A DNA stretch of 64,000 bases from Allofournierella massiliensis (GCF_004345265.1 NZ_SLUM01000003.1:62001-126000); one strand, 5' to 3'. Shown: positions 41,298 to 50,374, counted from the first letter of the stretch. The notes: generated from the sequence alone by a model not told the origin. Program-made: numbers and translations.

Positions 41298-42884
41298 ATG
41301 CGGGAATGCGGCGTTTTGATGCCTGTGTCCAGCCTGCCGGGGCCTTACGGCATCGGCAGCTTCGGCAAGCAGGCCTATGCCTTTGTGGACTTTCTGGCCG
41401 GGGCGGGCCAGCAGATCTGGCAGATTTTGCCCCTTTCGCCCACCGGCTATGGCGACAGCCCCTATCAGAGCTGCTCGGCCTTTGCCATCAACCCCTATTT
41501 CATCGACCTGGACACCCTGCGGGACGAGGGCCTGCTGGAAGAGGAGGAGTACGGCACCATCGACTGGGGCGAAGAGCCGAACGCGGTGGATTATGGTGCG
41601 CTGTATACCGGGCGCTTTTCGGTGCTGCGGCTGGCCTATAACCGGTTCAAGGCCTGGCTGCCGGACGACTACTACACCTTCTGCTTCTGGAACGAGGACT
41701 GGCTGGAGGACTACGCTCTCTACATGACCGCCAAGGGCCTGAACAAGATGAAGGCCTACCCGGAATGGCCCGCCGCGCTGCGCACCCGGCAGCCCCGGGC
41801 GCTGGAGCAGCTGCGCGAAGAAAATGCCGACGAGCTGGGCTTCTGGCGCTTTTTGCAGTATCAGGGCTACCGGCAGTGGATGGCCCTGAAGGCCTGCGCC
41901 AACGGCAAGGGCGTGCAGATTCTGGGCGACATTCCCATCTATGTGGCGGCGGACTCCGCCGACGCCTGGGCCGGCGGCAAGCTGTTCCAGGTGGACGGGG
42001 AGGGCAGGCTCACCCGGGTGGCGGGCTGCCCTCCGGACTACTTCTCCGAGGACGGCCAGCTCTGGGGCAACCCGTTGTACGACTGGGCCCAGCACAAGGC
42101 CAGCGGCTACGCCTGGTGGATTCGCCGTGTGGAGCACGCGCTCACCATGTACGACCGGCTGCGGATTGACCACTTCCGCGCCTTCGATACCTATTATGCC
42201 ATTCCCGCCGGGCGCACCAACGCCCGGGTGGGCGACTGGGAATACGGCCCCGGCATGGATCTGTTCCGCACGCTGGAGGAAAAGCTGGGCAAGCTGCCCA
42301 TCGTGGCCGAGGATCTGGGCGATCTGTTCGACAGCGTGCGGGTGCTGCTGAAGGAAAGCGGCTACCCGGGCATGAAGGTGATGCAGTTCGCCTTCGGCAG
42401 CACGGCGGAAAACGAATACCTGCCCCACAACCACATCCCCAACTGTGTGGTTTACCCCGGCACCCACGACAACACCACCCTGCGGGACTGGCTGAAAAAC
42501 GGCGACCCGAAGGAGCTGGCACGGGCCAAGAACTATCTGGGCCTGAACGCCATGGAGGGCTCGGTGCGGGGCTTCTTGCGGGGCGTTTTGTCCAGCTGCG
42601 CCAATCTGGCGGTGATCCCCATGGCCGACTGGCTGGAGCTGGGGGCCGAGGGCCGTATCAACACCCCCGGCACCGGCATGGGCAACTGGGTCTGGCGGGC
42701 CAGGGAGGGCTCCTTCACGCCGGAGCTGGCCCAGCGCATCCGGCGCACCTGCGCCCGCTACGGCCGCTGTGCACCGCTGCCCGAACCGCTGGAAAAACGG
42801 CCGGCTGCCCCGGTGATAAAGACCGGGAAAAAGGCAGGGGAAAAGGCGGCGGAGGCCGCGGGGCGGACGTCTGCTGCAGAATAA
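41298..42884 (+). CDS. malQ: 4-alpha-glucanotransferase (amylomaltase, GH77)
   Basis: A 528-residue enzyme that moves maltodextrin segments between glucans. Conserved parts are LPLSPTGYGDSPYQS, the nucleophile in LRIDHFRAFDTYY, the acid/base in IVAEDLGDL and GTHDNTTLRDW. The start ATG lies behind AAAAAGGAG. After the barrel end, a 40-residue low-complexity tail (KTGKKAGEKAAEAAG) is unusual for the family. It is a single-gene unit and works on glycogen or imported maltodextrins. Confidence 0.95.
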   Translation: MRECGVLMPVSSLPGPYGIGSFGKQAYAFVDFLAGAGQQIWQILPLSPTGYGDSPYQSCSAFAINPYFIDLDTLRDEGLLEEEEYGTIDWGEEPNAVDYGALYTGRFSVLRLAYNRFKAWLPDDYYTFCFWNEDWLEDYALYMTAKGLNKMKAYPEWPAALRTRQPRALEQLREENADELGFWRFLQYQGYRQWMALKACANGKGVQILGDIPIYVAADSADAWAGGKLFQVDGEGRLTRVAGCPPDYFSEDGQLWGNPLYDWAQHKASGYAWWIRRVEHALTMYDRLRIDHFRAFDTYYAIPAGRTNARVGDWEYGPGMDLFRTLEEKLGKLPIVAEDLGDLFDSVRVLLKESGYPGMKVMQFAFGSTAENEYLPHNHIPNCVVYPGTHDNTTLRDWLKNGDPKELARAKNYLGLNAMEGSVRGFLRGVLSSCANLAVIPMADWLELGAEGRINTPGTGMGNWVWRAREGSFTPELAQRIRRTCARYGRCAPLPEPLEKRPAAPVIKTGKKAGEKAAEAAGRTSAAE

Positions 42885-42890
42885 ACAGCA

Positions 42891-42960
42891 CCCCCTTTGG
42901 GAATACTGGCTGTTGCCGGAGCGATTGTGCTCCGTCAGTCAGTTTCCAAAGGGGGCTTTT
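42891..42960 (+). terminator. malQ terminator that overlaps the next ribosome site
   Basis: CCCCCTTTGGGAA (42891-42903) pairs with TTTCCAAAGGGGG (42943-42955), one G-T pair, over a 39-base loop that holds a GGAGC/GCTCC stem. CTTTTT follows, and the next start codon is only 2 bases later. The right arm AAAGGGGG is also the only ribosome site for the next gene. Confidence 0.75.
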
Positions 42961-42963
42961 TGT

Positions 42964-43425
42964 ATGAGTGAACGCAGAAACGACCAGAACCACGGCGACA
43001 ACGACAATCAGGCCGTGCTCAACGAGATCGTGCGCAACACCGAGATGGGCAAAAACAGTCTGGATCAGCTGATCGACGTGACCGACGATCGGCAGCTGAA
43101 GGCCAGCCTGCTGGCCCAGCAGAAGGAGTACCGGCGCATCAACCAGCAGGCCCACGCGGCCATGGCGGCCTGCGGGGCCCAGAGTCAGGGCCAGAGCACC
43201 GCGGCAAAGCTGATGGCAAAAATGGGCATCTGGACCGAGACCCTCACCGACCGCTCCACCCGCAATCTGGCGGACATGGTCATTCAGGGGGCCAATCAGG
43301 GCGTGATGGACTGTGAGAAGGCCCGCAGAGACCACCCCGCCGCCAGCACCGGCGCGCTGGGGCTGCTGAACGAACTGCAGCAGTTCGAGGAGCGCACCGC
43401 CCGCCAGATGCGGGAGTATCTGTGA
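42964..43425 (+). CDS. Helical protein of unknown function (ferritin-like layout)
   Basis: A 153-residue, Gln/Asn-rich, almost wholly alpha-helical protein with three to four amphipathic helices (NQAVLNEIVRNTEMGKNSL, LAQQKEYRRINQQAHAAM, NLADMVIQGANQGVMDCE, LLNELQQFEERTARQM). No catalytic or metal motif is clear. The pattern recalls ferritin-like or DUF2383-type bundles, which often appear in spore-forming Clostridia. The start codon directly follows a terminator hairpin, see 42891-42960. It is followed by its own terminator. Confidence 0.75.
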   Translation: MSERRNDQNHGDNDNQAVLNEIVRNTEMGKNSLDQLIDVTDDRQLKASLLAQQKEYRRINQQAHAAMAACGAQSQGQSTAAKLMAKMGIWTETLTDRSTRNLADMVIQGANQGVMDCEKARRDHPAASTGALGLLNELQQFEERTARQMREYL

Positions 43426-43443
43426 GAAAAAACCGAAAAAATG

Positions 43444-43489
43444 AAAGGCAGGCGGCGGTTCGGCAATGGGAACCGCCGCCTGCCTTTTT
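43444..43489. terminator. Terminator between converging small genes
   Basis: AAAGGCAGGCGGCGGTTC pairs with GGAACCGCCGCCTGCCTTT and is followed by T; it serves 42964-43425 (+) and 43538-43765 (-). Confidence 0.9.
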
Positions 43490-43537
43490 GTGTATGCCAT
43501 AGGTGTGCGCCTGCATCGTGCAGGCGGAACAGGAAGG

Positions 43538-43765
43538 TTACAGCGCATCCAGAACCACATCCAGCAGCTGGGCCGGGTCCAGCTGGCCTTCGGTGCAGCG
43601 TTCCGCAAGATTTGCTGCGAAGGCAGGGTCGGTGGATACGTCCGAAACAAAGGCCAGTCGCTGGCCATCGGGCAGGGCCACCGCCTCAATGCCGTAGCTC
43701 ACATAGCGGCCCAGCTCAGGTGTTTCAAGCGCCTGTTTTACAATCTGATACCGGATCAAGTACAA
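43538..43765 (-). CDS. Small DUF6514-like protein
   Basis: A 75-residue protein (84 residues if read from the ATG at 43792). The pattern YVSYGIEAVAL...FVSDVSTDPAFAANLAERC...LDPAQLLDVVLDAL matches a small family of Clostridia that I recall as DUF6514. Function is unknown. The likely start is TTG 43765, close behind AGAGGGGG; the ATG 9 codons earlier has no ribosome site. A start at TTG 43759 is possible. Confidence 0.6.
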   Translation of the reverse strand: MYLIRYQIVKQALETPELGRYVSYGIEAVALPDGQRLAFVSDVSTDPAFAANLAERCTEGQLDPAQLLDVVLDAL

Positions 43766-44174
43766 CGACCCCCTCTGCGGCGATCGGTGCACGGCGGGAA
43801 GCCCGCCGGGTTGCCATACATCCTTTCATTGAATAAATTCCCCCTTTTCATGCAGCATAACGCAGCAGGGGGCAAATGTCGACGAACTGTTTGTTCGGGT
43901 TTTGGGGTTTGCCGTTCCCGGAATGTCCATCGATGGGCAAAAGGGGCGAAAATCTGCCTGAAAAAGCGCCCGGCGGGCAGGTTTTCCACGGCCGGGCGCT
44001 GATTTTGTTGAAAACTTTTCCAAAAAGAAGAACCCGCAAAACCGGATGCCAAAAGGCTTTGCCGGAGGTTCGGAGGAATCCGACGGAAAAAATTGTGGAA
44101 AAAAGGGACGGCGCAGGCGCTGGAGCCTGCCCGTCCCTTTTTGCAGTCTTTTGGAATGCGGCGCGGCCGGAAAA
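43766..44174. other. 409-base stretch without a convincing gene
   Basis: It holds a strong hairpin (AGCGCCCGGC 43965-43974 with GCCGGGCGCT 43991-44000, then GATTTTG), a short CCATCGATGG palindrome, and the mtnN terminator at the right end. Short frames here have no ribosome site or family resemblance. Codon usage is unlike the neighbours. Confidence 0.5.
44100..44143 (-). terminator. Terminator of the ychF-mtnN operon
   Basis: AAAAGGGACGG pairs with CCGTCCCTTTTT with a GCAGGC/GCCTGC inner stem, 31 bases after the mtnN stop. Confidence 0.88.
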
Positions 44175-44864
44175 TCAGTCCAGACGCTCCAGCATGCGGG
44201 CCACGATGCGGGTGGCGGTGGTCACATATTCACTGATGCTGAATTTTTTTACCACCAGAACCTCATGGCCGGCCTCGTCGGCGTTGTCGCTCATGGCGCG
44301 CAGCACCACGCAGGGCACATTGTTCTTGGCGGCGATCTGGGCCACGGCGGCGCCCTCCATCTCCACGCAGTCCGGGTTCACCCTGGCGGCGATGGCGGCC
44401 TTGGTGGCGCTGTCGCCCACAAACTGGTCGCCGGTGGCGATCTTGCCGGCGATGGCTTTCACGCCCGTTTCCTCGCAGGCGGCCATGGCGGCCTTCACCA
44501 TCTCCTCATCGCCGGGGTACTCGGCGGTGAAGGGGGCGGACTGGGCGATCATGTCGTCCTGCGCGTCGTGGTAGACAACGGTTTTGCCCACCACCACGTC
44601 GCCAATGCCGATCTTGGACGTCATGTTGCCGGCAATGCCGGAAAAGATGATGCGCTGGGCGCCGAACTTGGTAATCAGCACCTGGGTGGTGGCGGCGGCG
44701 TTGGCCTTGCCCATGCCGGCGCAGCACACAACCACCTGCTTATCCCCCAGCATGCCCCGGTGGTACTCCACCCCGGCGTAGGGCTCGATGGTCACCCCGT
44801 CCAGCAGAGCGCACAGCTGCTCCACTTCGTCGGGCATGGCGCCCATGATACCAATGATCTCCAT
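44175..44864 (-). CDS. mtnN: 5'-methylthioadenosine/S-adenosylhomocysteine nucleosidase
   Basis: A 229-residue enzyme that removes adenine from MTA and SAH, products of SAM use. Motifs are IIGIMGAMPDEVEQL, GMGKANAAATTQVL, FSGIAGN, DCVEMEGAAVAQIA (ribose-binding Met-Glu) and LRAMSDNAD (catalytic Asp). The ATG follows AAAGGAGG. It lies 16 bases after ychF and is the second gene of that operon. Confidence 0.95.
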   Translation of the reverse strand: MEIIGIMGAMPDEVEQLCALLDGVTIEPYAGVEYHRGMLGDKQVVVCCAGMGKANAAATTQVLITKFGAQRIIFSGIAGNMTSKIGIGDVVVGKTVVYHDAQDDMIAQSAPFTAEYPGDEEMVKAAMAACEETGVKAIAGKIATGDQFVGDSATKAAIAARVNPDCVEMEGAAVAQIAAKNNVPCVVLRAMSDNADEAGHEVLVVKKFSISEYVTTATRIVARMLERLD

Positions 44865-44880
44865 ATGTTCCTCCTTTGGA

Positions 44881-45993
44881 TCAGACGTTGAACAGGAACT
44901 CGATGATGTCGCCGTCCTGCACCACATATTCCTTGCCCTCGGTGTGCTGCAGGCCCTTGGCCTTCACGGTGGCCATGTTGAAGTCGCAGGCGGCGAAGTC
45001 CTCGTAGTGCACCACGCTGGCGCGGATGAAGCCGCGCTCGAAGTCGGAGTGGATCTTGCCGGCGGCCTGGGGGGCCTTGGTGCCCTTGCGGATGGTCCAG
45101 GCGCGGCATTCCTTCTTGCCGTCGGTCAGGTAGGAGATCAGGCCCAGCAGGCTGTAGCTGGCCTTGATCAGGTTGTCAAGGCCGGTGGCCTCGATGCCCA
45201 TCTCATGCAGGAATTCCTTCTTCTCCTCGGGGGAGTAGTCGGCAATGTCCTCCTCGGTCTTGGCGCAGATGGGAATGCACTCCGCGCCCTCCTCGGCGGC
45301 TAGCTTCTTCACGGCCTGATAGTGCACGTTCTCGTCCATGCCCTCCATCAGGTCGTCCTCGCTCATGTTGGCGGCGTAGATCACCGGCTTGTAGGTGAGC
45401 AGGCCCATCTCCTTCAGCTGCAGCGCCTGATCCTCGTCGTCCAGATCAAAGTCGAAGCTGCGGGCGTTCTTGCCCTTGCCCAGATGGTCGGCCAGCTGCT
45501 CCAGCCAGGCGGCGGAGCCGCCGGCCTTCTTGTCGCCGGTCTTGGCGGCCTTGGTAAAGCGGGCGGCCCGGTTGGAGACCACCTCCAGATCGCTCAGGAT
45601 CAGCTCGGTGTCGATGGTCTCGATGTCGCGCAGGGGATCCACGCTGCCGTCCACATGCACGATGTCGGTGCCGCCGAAGCAGCGCACCACATGCACGATG
45701 GCGTCGCACTCGCGGATGTTGCCCAGGAACTTGTTGCCCAGGCCCTCGCCCTTGGAAGCGCCCTTCACAAGACCCGCGATGTCCACGAATTCCACGATGG
45801 CAGGGGTCTTTTTGTTGGTGTCCCAGATTTCGGCCAGCTTGTCCAGCCGGGCGTCCGGCACGGGCACGATGCCGGTGTTGGGGTCGATGGTGCAGAAGGG
45901 GTAGTTGGCCGCGGCGGCGTTCTTGGTGCTGGTGATGGCGTTGAACAGGGTGCTCTTGCCCACGTTGGGCAGGCCCACGATACCTAATTTCAT
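44881..45993 (-). CDS. ychF: Redox-regulated ATPase YchF (Obg-related)
   Basis: A 370-residue P-loop NTPase that binds ATP rather than GTP and interacts with ribosomes. The Walker A is GLPNVGKSTLFN, switch II is DIAGLVKGASKGEGLGNKFL, and a TGS-like C-terminal domain ends in VQDGDIIEFLFNV. The ATG is set by AAGGAG; seven upstream codons in frame are not used. A strong promoter and a GC-rich leader hairpin precede it. Confidence 0.95.
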   Translation of the reverse strand: MKLGIVGLPNVGKSTLFNAITSTKNAAAANYPFCTIDPNTGIVPVPDARLDKLAEIWDTNKKTPAIVEFVDIAGLVKGASKGEGLGNKFLGNIRECDAIVHVVRCFGGTDIVHVDGSVDPLRDIETIDTELILSDLEVVSNRAARFTKAAKTGDKKAGGSAAWLEQLADHLGKGKNARSFDFDLDDEDQALQLKEMGLLTYKPVIYAANMSEDDLMEGMDENVHYQAVKKLAAEEGAECIPICAKTEEDIADYSPEEKKEFLHEMGIEATGLDNLIKASYSLLGLISYLTDGKKECRAWTIRKGTKAPQAAGKIHSDFERGFIRASVVHYEDFAACDFNMATVKAKGLQHTEGKEYVVQDGDIIEFLFNV

Positions 45994-46076
45994 GGCTTGA
46001 AACTCCTTAAACATTAAACTTCTGGTGTATGGCAGGCGGCGGCCTTGTTGGGCCGCCGCGCGGTTTCGTACCCATC

Positions 46077-46105
46077 ATTATACCCAATCCCGGCGGTTTG
46101 CGCAA
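46077..46105 (-). promoter_or_regulatory. ychF promoter
   Basis: On the minus strand TTGCGC (46100-46105), a 17-base spacer and TATAAT (46077-46082). The leader carries a strong hairpin (GCGGCGGCC around CAACA, about 46034-46059). Confidence 0.75.
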
Positions 46106-46181
46106 CGGCGATTTGCCACCTGCCGCCGGGTTTTTGTCTTTTTGAGGGGGGAGCGTTCTTTTTTTGTCCATATTTCTATTG

Positions 46182-46187
46182 TATAAT
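46182..46187 (+). promoter_or_regulatory. -10 element of the second two-component operon
   Basis: TATAAT 81 bases before the response regulator ATG; the -35 region is a T-run and may need an activator. Confidence 0.5.
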
Positions 46188-46267
46188 AAATACAATTACC
46201 GGAAACAATTCGGGCGGCGCGGAGGATTTTTTGCGCCGCCCGGTAAATGAAAAAGGAGCGGGAGAAT

Positions 46268-46957
46268 ATGCCCAACCAGAAAATTTTGATCGTGGATGAT
46301 GACCAGAACATCTGCGAGCTGCTGAGACTGTATCTGGCAAAGGAAGGCTACGAGACTCTGATCGCCCACGACGGCGAAAAGGCGCTGGAGCTGTTTGAAC
46401 AGAACAAGCCCAATATGGTATTGCTGGACGTGATGATGCCCAGGATGGACGGCTGGGAGGTCTGCCGCCGCATCCGCGCCCAGGCAAACACCCCCATCAT
46501 CATGCTCACCGCCAAGGGCGAGACATTCGACAAGGTGCTGGGCCTGGAGCTGGGGGCGGACGATTATGTGGTCAAGCCCTTCGATTCCAAAGAGGTGGTG
46601 GCCCGCATCAAGGCGGTGCTGCGCCGCTGCAACCCGGAGGATTCTGCAAAGGACGGCGTGATCCAGTTCGAGAACCTCTCGCTGGACATGAGCCGCTACG
46701 AGCTGAAGGTGAAGGGCAAGGTGGTGGAGGCTCCCCCCAAGGAGCTGGAGCTGCTGGCCTATCTGGCCGGCCATCCCAACCGGGTGTTCACCCGCGACCA
46801 GCTGCTGGACGAGGTGTGGGGCTTCGAGTATTACGGCGACTCCCGCACCATCGACGTGCACATCAAGCGCCTGCGGGAAAAGCTGGAGGGCGCCAGCGAG
46901 CAGTGGAGCCTCAAAACCGTGTGGGGCGTGGGCTACAAGTTTGAAGCAAAGGATTGA
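46268..46957 (+). CDS. OmpR/PhoB-family response regulator
   Basis: A 229-residue regulator. The receiver has the VDDDQ acidic pocket, Asp54 in LLDVMMPRMDG and the lysine in DYVVKPFD; the winged helix reads APPKELELLAYLAGH...RTIDVHIKRLREKLEG. This closely resembles the PhoP/SrrA-type regulators of Firmicutes. It is followed after 6 bases by its kinase. The ATG is placed after AAGGAG. Confidence 0.95.
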   Translation: MPNQKILIVDDDQNICELLRLYLAKEGYETLIAHDGEKALELFEQNKPNMVLLDVMMPRMDGWEVCRRIRAQANTPIIMLTAKGETFDKVLGLELGADDYVVKPFDSKEVVARIKAVLRRCNPEDSAKDGVIQFENLSLDMSRYELKVKGKVVEAPPKELELLAYLAGHPNRVFTRDQLLDEVWGFEYYGDSRTIDVHIKRLREKLEGASEQWSLKTVWGVGYKFEAKD

Positions 46958-46963
46958 TCGCGT

Positions 46964-48430
46964 GTGAGAAAAAGCATCAGTTCCATGTATTTCAGCACCA
47001 CCGCCATTCTGCTCATTGTGAGCACGGCGGTGATGGGCCTGATCCAGATGTATCTGGTGATGGGCTATTTTCAGGAGGACAAACGCAGCACCCTGAACGA
47101 CGTGGTGCAGGTGACCGCCATGCAGGTGCAGGAGGGCTCCCCCCTGCGCCGCCTGCTGGAGGATGAAAACGCCCGCTCCAGCGTGCAGGATCAGATGCGC
47201 CTGATCGGCCGCACCAGCAGCACCAACCTGCTGCTCACCGACGCCTCCGGTCAGGTGATGCTGTATACCCAGAACGAGGCCGAGCAGCTGATCGGCAGCC
47301 AGGTGGACGCGGGCATTCTGCGCCAGGCCCAGGAAGAGGACGGCTTTTTTGAAACCGGCAATCTGGGCGGGCTTTACGGCGGCAAATACTACACCGTGGG
47401 CCGGGTCATGCGGGATGAATCCGGCGCCGCGGCGGGCTATGTGTTCGCCTCGGCCAGCGCGGCCAGCCTGAATGTGTTCGTGAGCGACATGTTCTCCATC
47501 TTCGTGCTCAGCGCCGGGCTGCTGCTGCTGGCGGCCAGCCTTCTGGCCATCTTTGTGACCAACCGGCTCACCACCCCGCTGCGGCGCATCAGCGAGGCCG
47601 CCCGCAAGTTCGGCAGCGGCGATTTCAGCGTGCGCGTTCCGGTGGAGGGCAACGACGAGGTGGCCCAGCTGGCGGTGACCTTCAACAACATGGCCCGCAA
47701 TCTGGAGACCATCGATTCCTCCCGCGCCAGCTTCATGGGCAACATCGCCCACGAGCTGCGCACCCCCATGACCAGCATCAAGGGCTTCATCGACGGCATG
47801 CTGGACGGCACCATTCCGGACGAGCTGCGCCAGCATTATCTGGGGCTGGTGAGCCAGGAGGTGGGCCGGCTGACGCGGCTGATCCAGAACATGCTGGACA
47901 TCTCCAAGCTGGAGGCGGGCGAGTACCGGGTGAATGCCCAGAGCTACGACATCTGGGAGAGCATCACCGGCGTGGTGTTCAGCGCCGAGCAGCGCATCCA
48001 GAACCAGCATGTGGAGATTCAGGGCCTTGCGCCCACCCGCACCATGGTCTACGCGGATCAGGATCTGGTGTATCAGGTGGTCTACAACATTCTGGACAAT
48101 GCCATCAAGTTCACCCCGGAGGGCGGCTACATCCGCTTTTCGGTGAAAAAGAGCGGCGGCATGGTCACGGTGTCCATCCGGAATTCCGGCCAGGGCATCG
48201 GGGCGGACGCGCTTCCCTTCGTGTTCGAGCGGTTCTACAAGGAGGATAAAAGCCGCGGGCTCAACGCCCGGGGCAGCGGCCTGGGGCTGCACATCTGCAA
48301 GATTCTGGTGGGCCTTTCCGGCGGCAAGATCTGGGCCGAGAGCGAGGAGGGCCAGTGGTGCCAGTTCAACTTCACCCTGCCCTGCGAGGCCCCGCCTGAG
48401 CAGCGGCGCAAACAGACCGGAAAAAAGTAA
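46964..48430 (+). CDS. Sensor histidine kinase (HAMP, HisKA)
   Basis: A 488-residue membrane kinase. Two helices (about residues 10-34 and 177-199) flank an extracellular Cache/PAS-like domain of about 140 residues. HAMP follows (NRLTTPLRRISEAARKFG), then the phosphoacceptor in IAHELRTPMTS (His263), and the ATPase domain with NILDNAIKFTPEGG, NSGQGIG and GSGLGLHI. GTG start, 6 bases after the response regulator stop. It has the same length and layout as the kinase at 25264-26730 but is not closely similar in its sensor domain. Confidence 0.94.
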   Translation: MRKSISSMYFSTTAILLIVSTAVMGLIQMYLVMGYFQEDKRSTLNDVVQVTAMQVQEGSPLRRLLEDENARSSVQDQMRLIGRTSSTNLLLTDASGQVMLYTQNEAEQLIGSQVDAGILRQAQEEDGFFETGNLGGLYGGKYYTVGRVMRDESGAAAGYVFASASAASLNVFVSDMFSIFVLSAGLLLLAASLLAIFVTNRLTTPLRRISEAARKFGSGDFSVRVPVEGNDEVAQLAVTFNNMARNLETIDSSRASFMGNIAHELRTPMTSIKGFIDGMLDGTIPDELRQHYLGLVSQEVGRLTRLIQNMLDISKLEAGEYRVNAQSYDIWESITGVVFSAEQRIQNQHVEIQGLAPTRTMVYADQDLVYQVVYNILDNAIKFTPEGGYIRFSVKKSGGMVTVSIRNSGQGIGADALPFVFERFYKEDKSRGLNARGSGLGLHICKILVGLSGGKIWAESEEGQWCQFNFTLPCEAPPEQRRKQTGKK

Positions 48431-48502
48431 AGGCAATACCGCACGATTCACGGCTGACGCTCCATCGCCGGGAAGAATGCGCTATTTCCCCAAAAAACAG
48501 CC

Positions 48503-48539
48503 AGCGCGGTTTTCGGAAATGTCCGGAAACCGCGCTTTT
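48503..48539 (+). terminator. Terminator of the second two-component operon
   Basis: AGCGCGGTTT pairs with AAACCGCGCT, with a CGGA/TCCG inner stem, followed by TTTG. Confidence 0.8.
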
Positions 48540-48570
48540 GTGCAAAAAACGTGAAAAGGGTTATGGCGGT

Positions 48571-48599
48571 TTGCTTTTTAGCGGGAAATAGGATAAAAT
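48571..48599 (+). promoter_or_regulatory. rpe promoter
   Basis: TTGCTT (48571-48576), a 17-base spacer and TAAAAT (48594-48599), about 88 bases before the rpe start. Confidence 0.6.
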
Positions 48600-48686
48600 T
48601 ATACTGTATATCCTTGCGCACGCTCTGACGTTTTACAATTTGTAGAGCGGGCCCGTTGCGCATGATCCATAAGGAGGACCTTTCCC

Positions 48687-49337
48687 ATGACTCAACTGAG
48701 CCCCTCGATCCTTGCGGCGGACTTTGCCCGCCTGGGTGAAGAATGCCGCCAGGTGCTGGACGCGGGAGCCGACATGCTGCATTTCGATGTGATGGACGGC
48801 TGCTTTGTGCCCAATATCAGCTTCGGTGTGCCGGTGCTGCAAAGCCTGCACAAGGCGCTGCCCGATGCCTTTTACGACGTACATCTGATGATTCGCCGCC
48901 CGCTGGACTATGTGGACGCCTTTGTGAAGGCGGGCGCAAGCTGCATCACCTTCCATCTGGAAAGCGAAAGCGACGCGGGCGAAACCATCGACGCCATTCA
49001 TGCCGCCGGCTGCAAGGCGGGCCTGTCCATCAAGCCGGGCACCCCGGCCGAGGCCGTTCTGCCCTTTCTGGACCGGCTGGACCTGATTCTTGTGATGAGC
49101 GTGGAGCCGGGCTTCGGCGGCCAGAAATTCATGCCCGGCGCACTGGATAAGCTGAAAACCCTGCGCGCCGAGTGCGACGCCCGGGGCCTTTCGCCCTGGC
49201 TGGAGGTGGACGGCGGCGTGGATGCGGTGACCGGCCCCCAGTGTGTGGCGGCGGGCGCGAACCTGCTGGTGGCAGGCAGCGCGGTATTCGGCAAGGCCGA
49301 CATGGCCGGCGCGGTGCGCGGGCTGAAGGGCCTGTGA
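48687..49337 (+). CDS. rpe: Ribulose-phosphate 3-epimerase
   Basis: A 216-residue TIM-barrel enzyme of the pentose phosphate pathway. Motifs are LSPSILAADFARLGEE, LHFDVMDGCFVPNISFG (metal His/Asp), DVHLMI, VMSVEPGFGGQKF and LEVDGGVD. Length is normal. It precedes the Rnf-like operon by 35 bases and could share its transcript, although no functional link is obvious. Confidence 0.95.
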   Translation: MTQLSPSILAADFARLGEECRQVLDAGADMLHFDVMDGCFVPNISFGVPVLQSLHKALPDAFYDVHLMIRRPLDYVDAFVKAGASCITFHLESESDAGETIDAIHAAGCKAGLSIKPGTPAEAVLPFLDRLDLILVMSVEPGFGGQKFMPGALDKLKTLRAECDARGLSPWLEVDGGVDAVTGPQCVAAGANLLVAGSAVFGKADMAGAVRGLKGL

Positions 49338-49372
49338 GAAGCCCGAATCTTACAAGGAAGGGAGCAGTGCAC

Positions 49373-50374
49373 TTGAAGGAACAACAACTTGCCCGCATCC
49401 GGCAGGATAAGGGCATTCACGCGGATCTGTTTTATATGTGCCTGCCGCTGCTGGCCATGGCCTTTGCGTTTTACGGGCTGCGGTCGGTGCTTTTGTGCGG
49501 CACGGCGGTGATCGCGGCCAACCTGAGCGACAGACTGGTGGCCTGGCTGCGGGGCCGCCCCTACGAAAAAGGGGAGTGGAGCAGCGAGGCTTTTGCCTTC
49601 ATGCTGGCGCTCATCATGCCCGCCACGGTGAGCTACTATGTGGTGATCGTGGGCGCGGTGGCGGCGGTGCTGCTGGGCAAGGAAGCCTTCGGCGGTTATG
49701 GCTGCTATGTGTTCCATCCCACCGCCGTGGGCTACGCGGTGGTGGCGGTGAGCTGGCCGGAGCAGGTGTTCCGGTATCCGGAAGCCCAGCTGTTCCAGAG
49801 CCTGCCTCTGGGCAGTGTTTCCAGCGTGCAGCTGGTGGATTCGCCCCTGCATGCGTTAAAGACCGGCGGCCTGCCCACACTGGACAATACCACCCTGTTT
49901 CTGGGCAACTACGCGGGCCCCATGGGCGTGACCGCGCTGCTGGTGATCATGGCCTGCGCGCTGTTTCTGGCAAACCGGCGCAGCCTGCACCTGAGCGTGA
50001 TGTTCAGTTTTCTGGGCATGTGCGCGCTGGTGGCCTTTGTGGCCCCCCGCTTGGGCGAAATTCCCGCCTTCAGCATGCCCTGGACCTATGTGGCCGACCG
50101 GCTGGCGGTGATGAAATACGAGCTGTGCAGCGGCGGCCTGCTGTTTGCGGCGGTCTTTCTGATGGCAGACCCGGTGATCTGCCCCACCAACCGGATCTCC
50201 CGCATCCTGTATGGTGCGCTCACCGGCTTTATGGCCATGATGTTCCGCTACTACGGCAACTACGAGACCGGCGTGTGCTTCGCCATTCTGGCGGTGAACG
50301 CCTTCTCCGGCTGGCTGGACCGGGCCGTGCTTCGCATCCTGCACCGAAAGGGGGTTGTGCGCCGTGAACTCTAA
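49373..50374 (+). CDS. RnfD/NqrB-like membrane protein lacking the flavinylation loop
   Basis: A 333-residue polytopic protein of the NQR2/RnfD family, with about nine helices (GIHADLFYMCLPLLAMAFAF, then LMPATVSYY...GGYGCYVFHPTAVGYAVV, and DPVICPTNRISRILYG). In RnfD and NqrB an S-G-A-T type motif carries covalent FMN just before a PL..LK..G stretch. Here this place reads QLVDSPLHALKTGG: the loop with the threonine is missing. TTG 49373 is the preferred start, 8 bases after GGAAGGGAG; GTG 49367 is too close. The stop overlaps the next gene by 11 bases. No RnfB, C or G gene is nearby. Confidence 0.85.
   Translation: MKEQQLARIRQDKGIHADLFYMCLPLLAMAFAFYGLRSVLLCGTAVIAANLSDRLVAWLRGRPYEKGEWSSEAFAFMLALIMPATVSYYVVIVGAVAAVLLGKEAFGGYGCYVFHPTAVGYAVVAVSWPEQVFRYPEAQLFQSLPLGSVSSVQLVDSPLHALKTGGLPTLDNTTLFLGNYAGPMGVTALLVIMACALFLANRRSLHLSVMFSFLGMCALVAFVAPRLGEIPAFSMPWTYVADRLAVMKYELCSGGLLFAAVFLMADPVICPTNRISRILYGALTGFMAMMFRYYGNYETGVCFAILAVNAFSGWLDRAVLRILHRKGVVRREL

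Noticed and set aside
43725-43817. 30-codon frame with AAAGGATGT before the DUF6514-like gene (minus strand)
   Set aside because: The ribosome site is fair, but the peptide (many Arg and Ala, no pattern) overlaps the start of the next gene in another frame; it could be a leader peptide but nothing supports it.
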